Source of the DNA: Actinomycetales bacterium
GTDB taxonomy: Bacteria; Actinomycetota; Actinomycetes; Actinomycetales; Microbacteriaceae
DNA length: 5,909 nucleotides
Assembly: GCA_028868555.1 (NCBI GenBank)
Contig: JAGWUG010000062.1
Span: 1-5,909 of the forward strand
Reading direction: 5' to 3'
Below are positions 1 to 5,321 of the stretch, one piece after another. The notes under the pieces were generated by a model. The model did no database searches and was not told where the DNA came from. It saw nothing but the letters and a program-made list of their open reading frames with translations. The position numbers and the translations under genes are program-made. Each line of letters begins with the position of its first letter. Within the stretch, counting starts at the first letter, position 1.

Positions 1-134
1 AGTACCGATTGAGCTCCGGCAAATGGTTTAGAGACCCAGACACCATTCAACTTTGGGCCAAACCGCTCGAAATCTCGGTTGGTGATGCTGGGGCAAATGA
101 AAGTTCGGCAAACCTCGTGCTGGTAACCCCTTAG
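1..134 (+). CDS. 3' end of an unidentified protein-coding gene (5' part outside window)
   Basis: Reading in the frame whose first full codon begins at base 3, there are 43 codons without a stop, ending in TAG at 132-134. The encoded tail contains KWFRDPDTIQLWAKPLEI, then a Ser/Asn/Ala-containing stretch, and ends in LVLVTP. The upstream start is not in the window. The open frame, plausible amino-acid composition and the ordinary intergenic region that follows suggest a real gene end, but 44 codons are too few to prove it. I do not recognise the family and assign no function. No hairpin with a T-run follows the stop codon. Confidence 0.5.
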   Translation, partial: YRLSSGKWFRDPDTIQLWAKPLEISVGDAGANESSANLVLVTP

Positions 135-157
135 GCCTATAAAGCAAACAGCGGACT

Positions 158-190
158 CTTAGGCTGTTATCAGGATTTACTCAGACTGGC
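158..190 (+). promoter_or_regulatory. Three 11-bp-phased CTCAG-like direct repeats, putative response-regulator binding site for htrA
   Basis: CTTAGG starts at 158, ATCAGG at 169 and CTCAGA at 180, so the cores are spaced exactly 11 bp apart; each is followed by T at the same place (165, 176, 187). Direct repeats at one helical turn are the usual operator form of OmpR-family response regulators. The actinobacterial MprA/CseB group is known to control htrA/pepD-type proteases. The repeats lie 50-80 bp before the htrA start, where an activator would be expected. A degraded fourth unit may begin at 147 (AACAG). No convincing -10 is visible; the weak candidate is GACACT at 195-200. The regulator assignment is inference. 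Confidence 0.45.
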
Positions 191-235
191 TTGCGACACT
201 AAACGCGAACCAAGTTTGGAAAGGTAACAGCATCA

Positions 236-1495
236 ATGACTGACTCCAACCACAGCAGCCAATTCGTCTATGACACCAGCGGCACTCAGGCCGGTGCCAA
301 TCAGGCAGCCGCCGGGGGAGTGTTCACCAAACTAAACCGCCAGTTGTTCAAGCACTCGGCCATGACTGGCATTGTCATCGGTGCGGCCATGGGTGGCATT
401 GTCGGCGCTGGCGTAGGCGTGACAGCGGCCAGCATGAACTCTGGTGCCGGAACTGTGATTGTCAACGACACCTCGCGTGTGAACTGGGTAACCGCTGTAG
501 CCCAGAAGGCGGAGCCATCGGTGGTGACCATTTCGGTAGCTGACGACTCGGGTAACTCTGGAAGCGGCTCGGGTGTGGTCATGACCAAGACCGGCTACAT
601 CCTCACCAACACTCACGTGGTGACCCTCGAGGGCGCCACGGCCAACCCAATCATCGAGGTCAAGACCGCGGGCGACAAGGTTTACTCGGCCACCATCGTG
701 GGCACCGACCCAACCAACGACCTGGCCGTGATCAAGGTAAATCCACTCGGCTCGCTCACCCCTGCCACCTTTGCAAACAGCGACCAGGTAAACGTCGGCG
801 ACAACGTGGTTGCCATCGGTGCCCCGCTCGGTCTTGACGCTACCGTCACTAGCGGAATCGTGAGCGCGCTCAACCGCACCATTCAGGTAGCAAACAGTGC
901 AGCTCCTGAGAACGGCAGCAGTGGCAGCGGAGGCCTCCAGTTCCTGCAGGGTGGCAGCAACAACCAGAACGCAATCAACCTCACCGTGATCCAGACCGAT
1001 GCGGCAATCAACCCGGGCAACTCGGGCGGTGCCCTCGTGAACGACCAGGGTCAGGTTCTGGGAATCAACGTGGCCATCGCATCGGCCGGTTCCAGCTCGA
1101 GCGGAAGTCAGAGCGGCTCCATCGGTGTGGGCTTCTCCATTCCTTCCAACAACGCGTACCGCATCGCGCAGGAGATCATCAAGACCGGTAAGGCATCGCA
1201 CGCCATGCTCGGCGCCTATGTCTCCGATGCCATGTCGTCCAGCGGCAGCGGCGGGTTCAGCATCGGTGCCAAGATTGCCAAGCTCATGCCAAACAGCCCT
1301 GCCGGCAAGGCCGGACTGCAGGTGGGAGATGTGGTTACCGAGTTCAACGGCAAGGCCGTGAACAGTGCCACCGACCTGACCGCCGACGTGCGTCTGCTCG
1401 CCCCTGGAACCAAGGTCACACTGACTGTGCTTCGCGGTGGAAAGACCATCCAGATTGTTGTGACTTTGGGCAACGCCGTAAACCTGAATAATTAA
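236..1495 (+). CDS. htrA: HtrA/DegP-type trypsin-like serine protease with PDZ domain, membrane-anchored
   Basis: This is an S1C-family serine protease that should cleave or check misfolded proteins on the outer face of the cytoplasmic membrane. A polar N-terminus of about 40 residues is followed by one Ala/Gly-rich membrane segment (about 43-66), giving an N-in, protease-out topology. The catalytic triad is visible: His127 in TNTHVV, Asp162 in TNDLAVIKV and Ser263 in PGNSGGAL. The PDZ domain covers about 320-412, with SPAGKAGLQVGDVV as its clearest motif. Gly/Ser/Asn-rich loops at about 225-245, 284-296 and 334-341 look like flexible insertions. The length of 419 residues suits a single-PDZ actinobacterial HtrA. 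The ATG has GGAAAGG 11 bases upstream (218-224). A DUF3039 gene follows one codon after the TAA, in the same frame. The upstream repeats suggest envelope-stress control. Confidence 0.93.
   Translation: MTDSNHSSQFVYDTSGTQAGANQAAAGGVFTKLNRQLFKHSAMTGIVIGAAMGGIVGAGVGVTAASMNSGAGTVIVNDTSRVNWVTAVAQKAEPSVVTISVADDSGNSGSGSGVVMTKTGYILTNTHVVTLEGATANPIIEVKTAGDKVYSATIVGTDPTNDLAVIKVNPLGSLTPATFANSDQVNVGDNVVAIGAPLGLDATVTSGIVSALNRTIQVANSAAPENGSSGSGGLQFLQGGSNNQNAINLTVIQTDAAINPGNSGGALVNDQGQVLGINVAIASAGSSSSGSQSGSIGVGFSIPSNNAYRIAQEIIKTGKASHAMLGAYVSDAMSSSGSGGFSIGAKIAKLMPNSPAGKAGLQVGDVVTEFNGKAVNSATDLTADVRLLAPGTKVTLTVLRGGKTIQIVVTLGNAVNLNN
1487..1492 (+). promoter_or_regulatory. Possible -10 element (AATAAT) for a leaderless DUF3039 transcript
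   Basis: AATAAT lies at -12 to -7 relative to the GTG at 1499. It matches TATAAT at five of six positions, including the key second A and last T. No Shine-Dalgarno sequence is present before the GTG. The hexamer lies inside the last codons and stop region of htrA, so the match may be chance, and the gene could instead be translated by re-initiation after htrA. Confidence 0.3.
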
Positions 1496-1498
1496 CTC

Positions 1499-1810
1499 GT
1501 GAGCGATTTCGAGAACGACGACCTCGGTGCCGGCGGCATCGGTGGCCAGACTGCCAACTCCACACTGCTGGAGCGCGAAGAGCAACAGGTAATTGAGCCT
1601 GGTGATCACGAGCGCTACTCGCATTATGTGAAGAAGGACAAGATCGTGGAGTCGGCCGTGCTGGGTAACCCGGTTACTGCGCTCTGCGGCAAGAAGTGGA
1701 TTCCCGGTCGCGACCCTCAGAAGTTCCCGGTCTGCCCAACCTGCAAGGAGATCTATCAGGGTCTTCGCCCAGAGCCACCAGCCGACGGCGGCGAAGGCGA
1801 CACCAAGTAG
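1499..1810 (+). CDS. DUF3039 family small zinc-ribbon-like protein
   Basis: This 103-residue protein matches the actinobacterial DUF3039 family as I remember it: an acidic variable N-terminus, then GDHERYSHYV (35-44), ALCGKKW (61-67) and GRDPQKFPVCPTCKEIY (70-86). Cys63, Cys79 and Cys82 (the last two as CPTC), with His37 or His42, could bind zinc; this is inferred. The family has no established function that I know of. The GTG start is nearly forced: the htrA TAA lies one codon upstream in the same frame, and no later start precedes the conserved core. No Shine-Dalgarno sequence is visible. The Gly/Asp-rich tail is probably disordered. It is probably a soluble cytoplasmic protein, co-transcribed with htrA, made from its own leaderless message, or both. 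Confidence 0.85.
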   Translation: MSDFENDDLGAGGIGGQTANSTLLEREEQQVIEPGDHERYSHYVKKDKIVESAVLGNPVTALCGKKWIPGRDPQKFPVCPTCKEIYQGLRPEPPADGGEGDTK

Positions 1811-1813
1811 GAG

Positions 1814-1832
1814 GGGCGGCGCAAGCCCGCCC
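1814..1832 (+). other. G+C hairpin between the DUF3039 gene and murI, without a T-run
   Basis: GGGCGG at 1814-1819 pairs perfectly with CCGCCC at 1827-1832 across a 7-base loop. It starts 4 bases after the DUF3039 stop codon. The following bases (AAGTAAACTTCTAG) contain no T-run, so it is not a canonical intrinsic terminator. It could stabilise the 3' end of the htrA-DUF3039 message or act as a weak terminator. It occupies the place where a murI -35 element would be. Confidence 0.5.
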
Positions 1833-1835
1833 AAG

Positions 1836-1841
1836 TAAACT
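1836..1841 (+). promoter_or_regulatory. -10 element of a probable leaderless murI promoter
   Basis: TAAACT fits the actinobacterial TANNNT -10 consensus. Its last T is exactly six bases before the G of the murI GTG at 1848, so transcription would start on the initiation codon. No Shine-Dalgarno sequence lies between 1833 and 1847, and the TAA at 1836-1838 is an in-frame stop that rules out an upstream start. The -35 region is G+C-rich and matches no consensus, which is common in actinobacterial leaderless promoters. Confidence 0.6.
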
Positions 1842-1847
1842 TCTAGC

Positions 1848-2738
1848 GTGAACGACGCACCGATTGGCATCTTTGATTCCGGGGTTGGCGGCCTTACCGT
1901 GGCCCGCGCAATCATCGATCAGCTGCCCAACGAGTCGATCATCTACGTTGGCGACACCGCCAACGGCCCCTATGGCCCGAGACCCCTTCAGCAGGTTCGC
2001 GAGTTAGCTCTCTCCGTCATGGATCGCCTCGTGGATGAGGGAGTCAAGGTCCTGGTCATCGCCTGCAACACCGCTTCTGCCGCAGTCTTGCGTGACGCCC
2101 GCGAGCGCTACACCGTTGGTCGTGGCATCCCGGTGGTTGAGGTAATCCAGCCGGCAGTGCGCCGCGCGGTAGCCGCCACCCGCAACCAGCACGTTGGTGT
2201 CATTGGCACTGCTGCCACGGTTGCGTCCAAGGCCTACGACGATGCCTTCGCCGCCGCAGTGGATTTGAAGATCACCTCTGCAGCCTGCCCGGAGTTTGTT
2301 GACTTCGTTGAGCGCGGAATCACCAGCGGACCCGAAATCATGGCGGCCGCCGAGGCCTATCTGGCGCCAATCAAGGCCGCGGGTGTTGACACCCTCGTAC
2401 TTGGCTGCACCCACTACCCGCTGCTTTCAGGCGCCATCAGCTATGTGATGGGTGATGACGTCACCCTGGTGTCCTCTGCCGAGGAGACCGCCAAGGACGT
2501 CTACCGCATCCTGGTTGCCAACAACTTGCTTCGCACCGGCACCGATGCCCCAACCCTGCGCTTCCAAGCCACCGGCGACGCCAAGCCATTCGGCCGCCTG
2601 GCCCGCCGCTTCCTCGGACCCGAGGTAACCGTGGTGGAGCACCTGCCGGAAGGCGCATCGGGGGAGAGTGCAACGGCCTACCCCATTACCGAGACCATCA
2701 ACATCAAGACCATCTCCACCCCAGAGGAACTACTTTGA
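1848..2738 (+). CDS. murI: Glutamate racemase
   Basis: MurI interconverts L- and D-glutamate without a cofactor and supplies the D-Glu of the peptidoglycan stem peptide, in the cytoplasm. Visible signatures are [13 protein letters not shown] (6-18, substrate-binding Asp10 and Ser11), [11 protein letters not shown] (33-43), VIACNTAS (70-77, catalytic Cys73) and [11 protein letters not shown] (183-193, catalytic Cys187), giving both halves of the two-base active site. The 296 residues exceed the usual 265-275; the excess is a C-terminal tail from about residue 268. The GTG start leaves the canonical short lead before the first motif and appears leaderless. The gene overlaps rph by 4 bp. The murI, rph, rdgB order resembles other actinobacteria, but in Mycobacterium tuberculosis another gene (Rv1339) sits between murI and rphA, and it is absent here. 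Confidence 0.96.
   Translation: MNDAPIGIFDSGVGGLTVARAIIDQLPNESIIYVGDTANGPYGPRPLQQVRELALSVMDRLVDEGVKVLVIACNTASAAVLRDARERYTVGRGIPVVEVIQPAVRRAVAATRNQHVGVIGTAATVASKAYDDAFAAAVDLKITSAACPEFVDFVERGITSGPEIMAAAEAYLAPIKAAGVDTLVLGCTHYPLLSGAISYVMGDDVTLVSSAEETAKDVYRILVANNLLRTGTDAPTLRFQATGDAKPFGRLARRFLGPEVTVVEHLPEGASGESATAYPITETINIKTISTPEELL
2723..2728 (+). promoter_or_regulatory. Shine-Dalgarno sequence for the TTG start of rph
   Basis: AGAGGA ends 6 bases before the TTG at 2735, inside the last codons of murI. It supports TTG as the rph start, which is also required because the conserved RxDGR motif begins at the third residue. Confidence 0.75.
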
Positions 2739-3472
2739 CCCGCATTGACGGCCGCACCAACGCCGACCACCGCCCAGTAACCATCGAGCGCGGTTGGAGT
2801 GACCACGCCGAGGGTTCGGCTCTCATCAGTTTTGGTGGCACCAAGGTGCTTTGCACCGCCAGCTTCACCGCATCGGTGCCACGCTGGAAGGTGGGCAAGG
2901 GTGAGGGTTGGGTCACCGCGGAGTACGCCATGCTGCCACGCGCAACTCACGACCGCAGCGACCGCGAGTCGGTCAAGGGCAAGATTGGTGGCCGCACCCA
3001 TGAGATCAGCCGCCTAATTGGCCGCAGCCTGCGCGCCGTGGTTGACGTCAAGGCCCTCGGTGAGAACACCATCGTGATTGACTGTGACGTTCTTCAGGCC
3101 GATGGCGGAACCCGAACCGCGGCAATCACCGGCGCCTACGTGGCGCTGGCTGACGCTATCGCCTGGGGCAAGGCCAAGGGTCACATACCGGCCCGTGCCA
3201 AGGTCCTCACCGGTTCGGTATCGGCAATCTCGGTTGGCATCATTGAGGGCGCACCGATGCTTGACCTCGCCTACACCGAAGACGTTCGCGCCGAGACCGA
3301 CATGAACGTTGTGGTCACTGGCGATGGAAAGTTTGTCGAGGTTCAGGGAACCGCCGAGGGCGCTCCATTCGACCGTGACGAGCTCAATCTGCTGCTCGAC
3401 CTAGCGCTCGAGGGTAACGCCAGCCTGGCCAAGATTCAGGCGGGGGCGCTCGCCGCCGAGCTAGGCAAGTAG
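2735..3472 (+). CDS. rph: Ribonuclease PH (phosphate-dependent tRNA 3' exoribonuclease)
   Basis: RNase PH trims the 3' trailer of tRNA precursors by phosphorolysis, working as a ring-shaped hexamer in the cytoplasm. The full 245-residue length is standard. Motifs in order are RIDGR (3-7), [16 protein letters not shown] (56-71), [18 protein letters not shown] (85-102, with phosphate-site Arg87), [18 protein letters not shown] (118-135, with Thr126 and Arg127), MLDLAYTED (175-183, with Asp177 and Asp183 as the likely metal and catalytic residues) and [13 protein letters not shown] (200-212). TTG is the start, within a TTGA junction shared with the murI stop codon, so translation is probably coupled. 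A tRNA gene without an encoded CCA lies further along the window, a typical kind of substrate. Confidence 0.96.
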   Translation: MTRIDGRTNADHRPVTIERGWSDHAEGSALISFGGTKVLCTASFTASVPRWKVGKGEGWVTAEYAMLPRATHDRSDRESVKGKIGGRTHEISRLIGRSLRAVVDVKALGENTIVIDCDVLQADGGTRTAAITGAYVALADAIAWGKAKGHIPARAKVLTGSVSAISVGIIEGAPMLDLAYTEDVRAETDMNVVVTGDGKFVEVQGTAEGAPFDRDELNLLLDLALEGNASLAKIQAGALAAELGK

Positions 3473-3496
3473 CCGCAGGCTAAGCAGGAGACTCCT

Positions 3497-4069
3497 ATGG
3501 AACTGGTTCTAGCCACCCACAACTCCCACAAGGTGCAGGAGGTTCAGGCCATCCTGGGCGCATCGGTGCCGGGGCTTACCGTGCTCGGCTATGACGGTCC
3601 CGAGCCGGTTGAAGACGGCGTTACCTTCCTGGAGAACGCGCTGATCAAGGCCCGCGCAGCTTTTGCCCACACCGGCAAGCCGGCCATGGCTGATGACTCC
3701 GGCATTGCCGTTGAGGTGCTTGGTGGAGCGCCTGGAATCTTCAGTGCCCGCTGGGCAGGTGGCCGCGACTCGGTCGCCAACCGTCGCCTCCTGTTGGCGC
3801 AACTCGCAGATGTGCCAGAACACCATCGCGCCGCGAGCTTCGTCTGCACCATTGCATTGGTTACCGCCGAGGCGGAACTTAGCTTTACTGGAATCTGGCC
3901 GGGATCGGTTGCCACCGAGGAACACGGCGAGCATGGCTTTGGGTACGACCCAATCTTTATCCCCGAGGGCTTGGAAGTGACCGCAGCCGAGTTGGAGCCG
4001 CAGGTCAAGAACGCCCTAAGTCACCGCGCATTAGCATTGGAACAGTTGGCAAACTATCTAGGGGCGTAG
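3497..4069 (+). CDS. rdgB: RdgB/HAM1 family non-canonical purine NTP pyrophosphatase
   Basis: The enzyme hydrolyses dITP, ITP and XTP to monophosphates, keeping deaminated purines out of DNA and RNA; it is a cytoplasmic homodimer. The 190-residue length is normal. The signature runs LATHNSHKVQEV (5-16), ENALIKARAA (46-55), ADDSGIAVEVLGGAPGIFSARWAG (65-88, Asp66 and Asp67 being the metal/catalytic pair), HGFGYDPIFIPEG (146-158, nucleotide-specificity region) and ELEPQVKNALSHR (165-177, with the terminal SHR motif). The ATG start has CAGGAG 6 bases upstream (3485-3490), 24 bases after the rph stop. The next gene begins directly after its TAG. The last 15 or so codons (TTA, TTG, CTA, GGG) are less biased than the rest. 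Confidence 0.96.
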   Translation: MELVLATHNSHKVQEVQAILGASVPGLTVLGYDGPEPVEDGVTFLENALIKARAAFAHTGKPAMADDSGIAVEVLGGAPGIFSARWAGGRDSVANRRLLLAQLADVPEHHRAASFVCTIALVTAEAELSFTGIWPGSVATEEHGEHGFGYDPIFIPEGLEVTAAELEPQVKNALSHRALALEQLANYLGA

Positions 4070-4483
4070 ATGTTTATTTCGACGGTTCGGGGCGTTGTGG
4101 TTTTATCGATCACTTCTGCCGTGATGCTTACAGCTTTTGCACTTCCGCTAATCGGCCCAGCCGATGGAGTTTCCGTCGTGCTGGTGTTTGCTTTTCTAGT
4201 CGCTTGCGGTTATTACGGTTTGCTCTGGTCATACATATCTGACTCGGTTGAGAAGCGAAAACTAAGCGCCAAACGCGCCATCGGCTTTTCCCTACTTTTG
4301 ATAATCCCAGCAGCCCCGGGATTCGCGCTCTGGCTGCAAGAGTGCCGGAACGGTACACTACTCAGTGCATCCGCGTGCAGCACAACGCCAATGTTTCAGC
4401 CGTGGGCATTCACTTTGCAGCAACTTGTCTATGCGTGCTTAGTCATCCTGACTTTCAGGCGACTAAAAGGTGCCAATTCCTAG
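4070..4483 (+). CDS. Unrecognised small membrane protein, four predicted helices
   Basis: I do not recognise this 137-residue protein. Hydrophobic segments at about 8-28, 35-56, 70-89 and 112-129 suggest four membrane helices. The basic loop EKRKLSAKR (61-69) and the basic tail FRRLK put both termini inside. That leaves the loop at 90-111 outside, carrying Cys92 and Cys103, a possible disulfide pair. The ATG directly follows the rdgB stop codon (TAGATG), with AGGGG 5 bases upstream (4060-4064), so it should be translated with the murI-rph-rdgB operon. Codon use differs from its neighbours, with TTA, CTA, ATA, AAA, CGA, AGG and CGG codons rare elsewhere in the window, suggesting low expression, recent acquisition or fast evolution. 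Real translation is likely, given the coherent topology and well-placed ribosome site. Confidence 0.7.
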   Translation: MFISTVRGVVVLSITSAVMLTAFALPLIGPADGVSVVLVFAFLVACGYYGLLWSYISDSVEKRKLSAKRAIGFSLLLIIPAAPGFALWLQECRNGTLLSASACSTTPMFQPWAFTLQQLVYACLVILTFRRLKGANS

Positions 4484-4486
4484 AAC

Positions 4487-5152
4487 CTAGTCGTTAGCCT
4501 TGCGCTCGTCTTCTTCGAGCTTGGCTGCCTTGCGGGCGCGCAGGCCTTCAATCCAGATTGGGATGGTGCTAAGCACCACGAAACCAATTGTGAATAGGTC
4601 AATGTGGTCGGCCACAACCTGGAACCCGCCAAGGAATACGCCTAGCAGGGTTACGCCGGTGCCCCAACCAATCACACCAATGATGTTGTAGCGCAGGAAC
4701 TTGCGGTATTCCATTTCACCGATGCCCGCAGCCACTGGAACGAAGGTGCGCATAACCGGAACGAAGTGAGCCAGGATGACTGCGCGCGAACCGTAGCGCT
4801 CGAAGAAGGCGTGGGTCTTCTCCACGTTCTCGTGTTTGAAAAGGCGCGAGTTTGGCTTGTTGAAAAGAGCGTGCCCGGAGCGACGGCCAATCCAGTAGCC
4901 GGTCTGGTCGCCCAGGAATCCGGCAAGCGAGATGAGCACACACATGAGCCAGATCGGCACCACAGTTCCGCCAACCTGAATGTCACCGTGGGCAACGGCC
5001 AGGCCAGTCACAAACAGCAACGAGTCACCTGGTAGGAAGAATCCAACCAGCAGGCCGGTCTCAACGAAGACCATGGCAAGAATGACAAAGAGCGCCAGCC
5101 CATTCAATTCAGAAATGAGCAGGTGCGGGTCTAACCAATGGATTCCAAACAT
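4487..5152 (-). CDS. DedA/SNARE-associated family membrane protein
   Basis: DedA proteins are inner-membrane proteins linked to proton-dependent membrane homeostasis and undecaprenyl- or phospholipid flipping; which applies here cannot be told. The 221-residue length fits. Motifs are VETGLLVGFFLPGDSLLF (30-47, with the acidic pair Glu31 and Asp43 at the family's 12-residue spacing), GDQTGYWIGRRSGHALF (81-97) and FFERYGSRAVILAHFVPVMR (116-135). In the last, the usual first arginine of the RFxPxxR motif is His129, while Arg135 remains. A charged cytoplasmic tail ends the protein. The ATG is the first possible start because an in-frame TAG lies three codons upstream, within the tRNA 3' arm. Only one base separates tRNA and ATG. 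The 3' end converges on the small membrane protein gene. Confidence 0.92.
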   Translation of the reverse strand: MFGIHWLDPHLLISELNGLALFVILAMVFVETGLLVGFFLPGDSLLFVTGLAVAHGDIQVGGTVVPIWLMCVLISLAGFLGDQTGYWIGRRSGHALFNKPNSRLFKHENVEKTHAFFERYGSRAVILAHFVPVMRTFVPVAAGIGEMEYRKFLRYNIIGVIGWGTGVTLLGVFLGGFQVVADHIDLFTIGFVVLSTIPIWIEGLRARKAAKLEEDERKAND

Positions 5153-5153
5153 G

Positions 5154-5225
5154 CGCCCCTAGTAGGATTCGAACCTACGCTTCCGCCTCCGGAGAGCGGC
5201 GCTCTATCCCCTGAGCTATAGGGGC
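5154..5225 (-). tRNA. tRNA-Arg, anticodon CCG (reads CGG)
   Basis: The complement of this stretch folds into a complete 72-base cloverleaf: acceptor GCCCCTA/TAGGGGC (7 bp), D stem GCTC/GAGC with an 8-base loop, anticodon stem CCGCT/GGCGG (one T-G pair) with loop CTCCGGA, a 4-base variable loop, and T arm GTAGG-TTCGAAT-CCTAC. The anticodon CCG lies at 5192-5190. The arginine identity bases A20 and C35 are present, and the discriminator is G (complement of 5154). CCA is not encoded; the bases after the discriminator are CAT, where ATG is the dedA start. Confidence 0.97.
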
Positions 5226-5239
5226 AAAGGGTTCAATAA

Positions 5240-5245
5240 AGTCTA
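5240..5245 (-). promoter_or_regulatory. Candidate -10 element for tRNA-Arg (and dedA)
   Basis: On the - strand this reads TAGACT, a TANNNT match that would start transcription near 5233, giving an 8-base 5' leader on the tRNA. A -35 at 17-bp spacing would read TGCGGG, a poor match, so the call rests on the -10 alone. No other promoter for dedA can be placed between the tRNA and its ATG, so dedA is presumably transcribed from here. Confidence 0.4.
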
Positions 5246-5306
5246 GCCTTTGGCCACTGACGCCCGCATCTGAAGTACCATTGCCTCGGCGGATTCGCCC
5301 ATACCT

Positions 5307-5313
5307 AAAGGAG
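5307..5313 (+). promoter_or_regulatory. Strong Shine-Dalgarno sequence for the glycoside hydrolase gene
   Basis: AAAGGAG ends 8 bases before the ATG at 5322 and is the best ribosome site in the window, fixing that start. The rest of the 5226-5321 intergenic region is shared with the divergent tRNA; TACCAT at 5276-5281 is a possible + strand -10 without a clear -35. Confidence 0.75.
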
Positions 5314-5321
5314 TTTCGCAG

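Noticed and set aside
138..143. TATAAA after the first gene as an htrA -10 element
   Set aside because: It lies upstream of the phased repeats and about 95 bp from the start codon, lacks the final T of TANNNT, and would place the putative operator downstream of the promoter.
332..1915. A 527-codon open frame on the - strand, antisense to htrA, the DUF3039 gene and the start of murI
   Set aside because: Its codons align exactly opposite the codons of htrA and the DUF3039 gene, so it stays open simply because these genes avoid TTA, CTA and TCA. The product is His/Gly/Val-rich, with no recognisable domain, and lies over three well-supported genes.
3509..4008. Two antisense open frames of about 140 codons opposite rdgB
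   Set aside because: They are shadow frames of a clearly conserved gene, with no recognisable motifs and no ribosome site that I could see.
4527..4545. GC-rich hairpin (GCCT-GCG / CGC-AGGC with one bulged T) just downstream of the small membrane protein gene, considered as its terminator
   Set aside because: It lies within the dedA coding sequence for a Lys/Arg/Ala-rich tail, is imperfect, and is not followed by a T-run.
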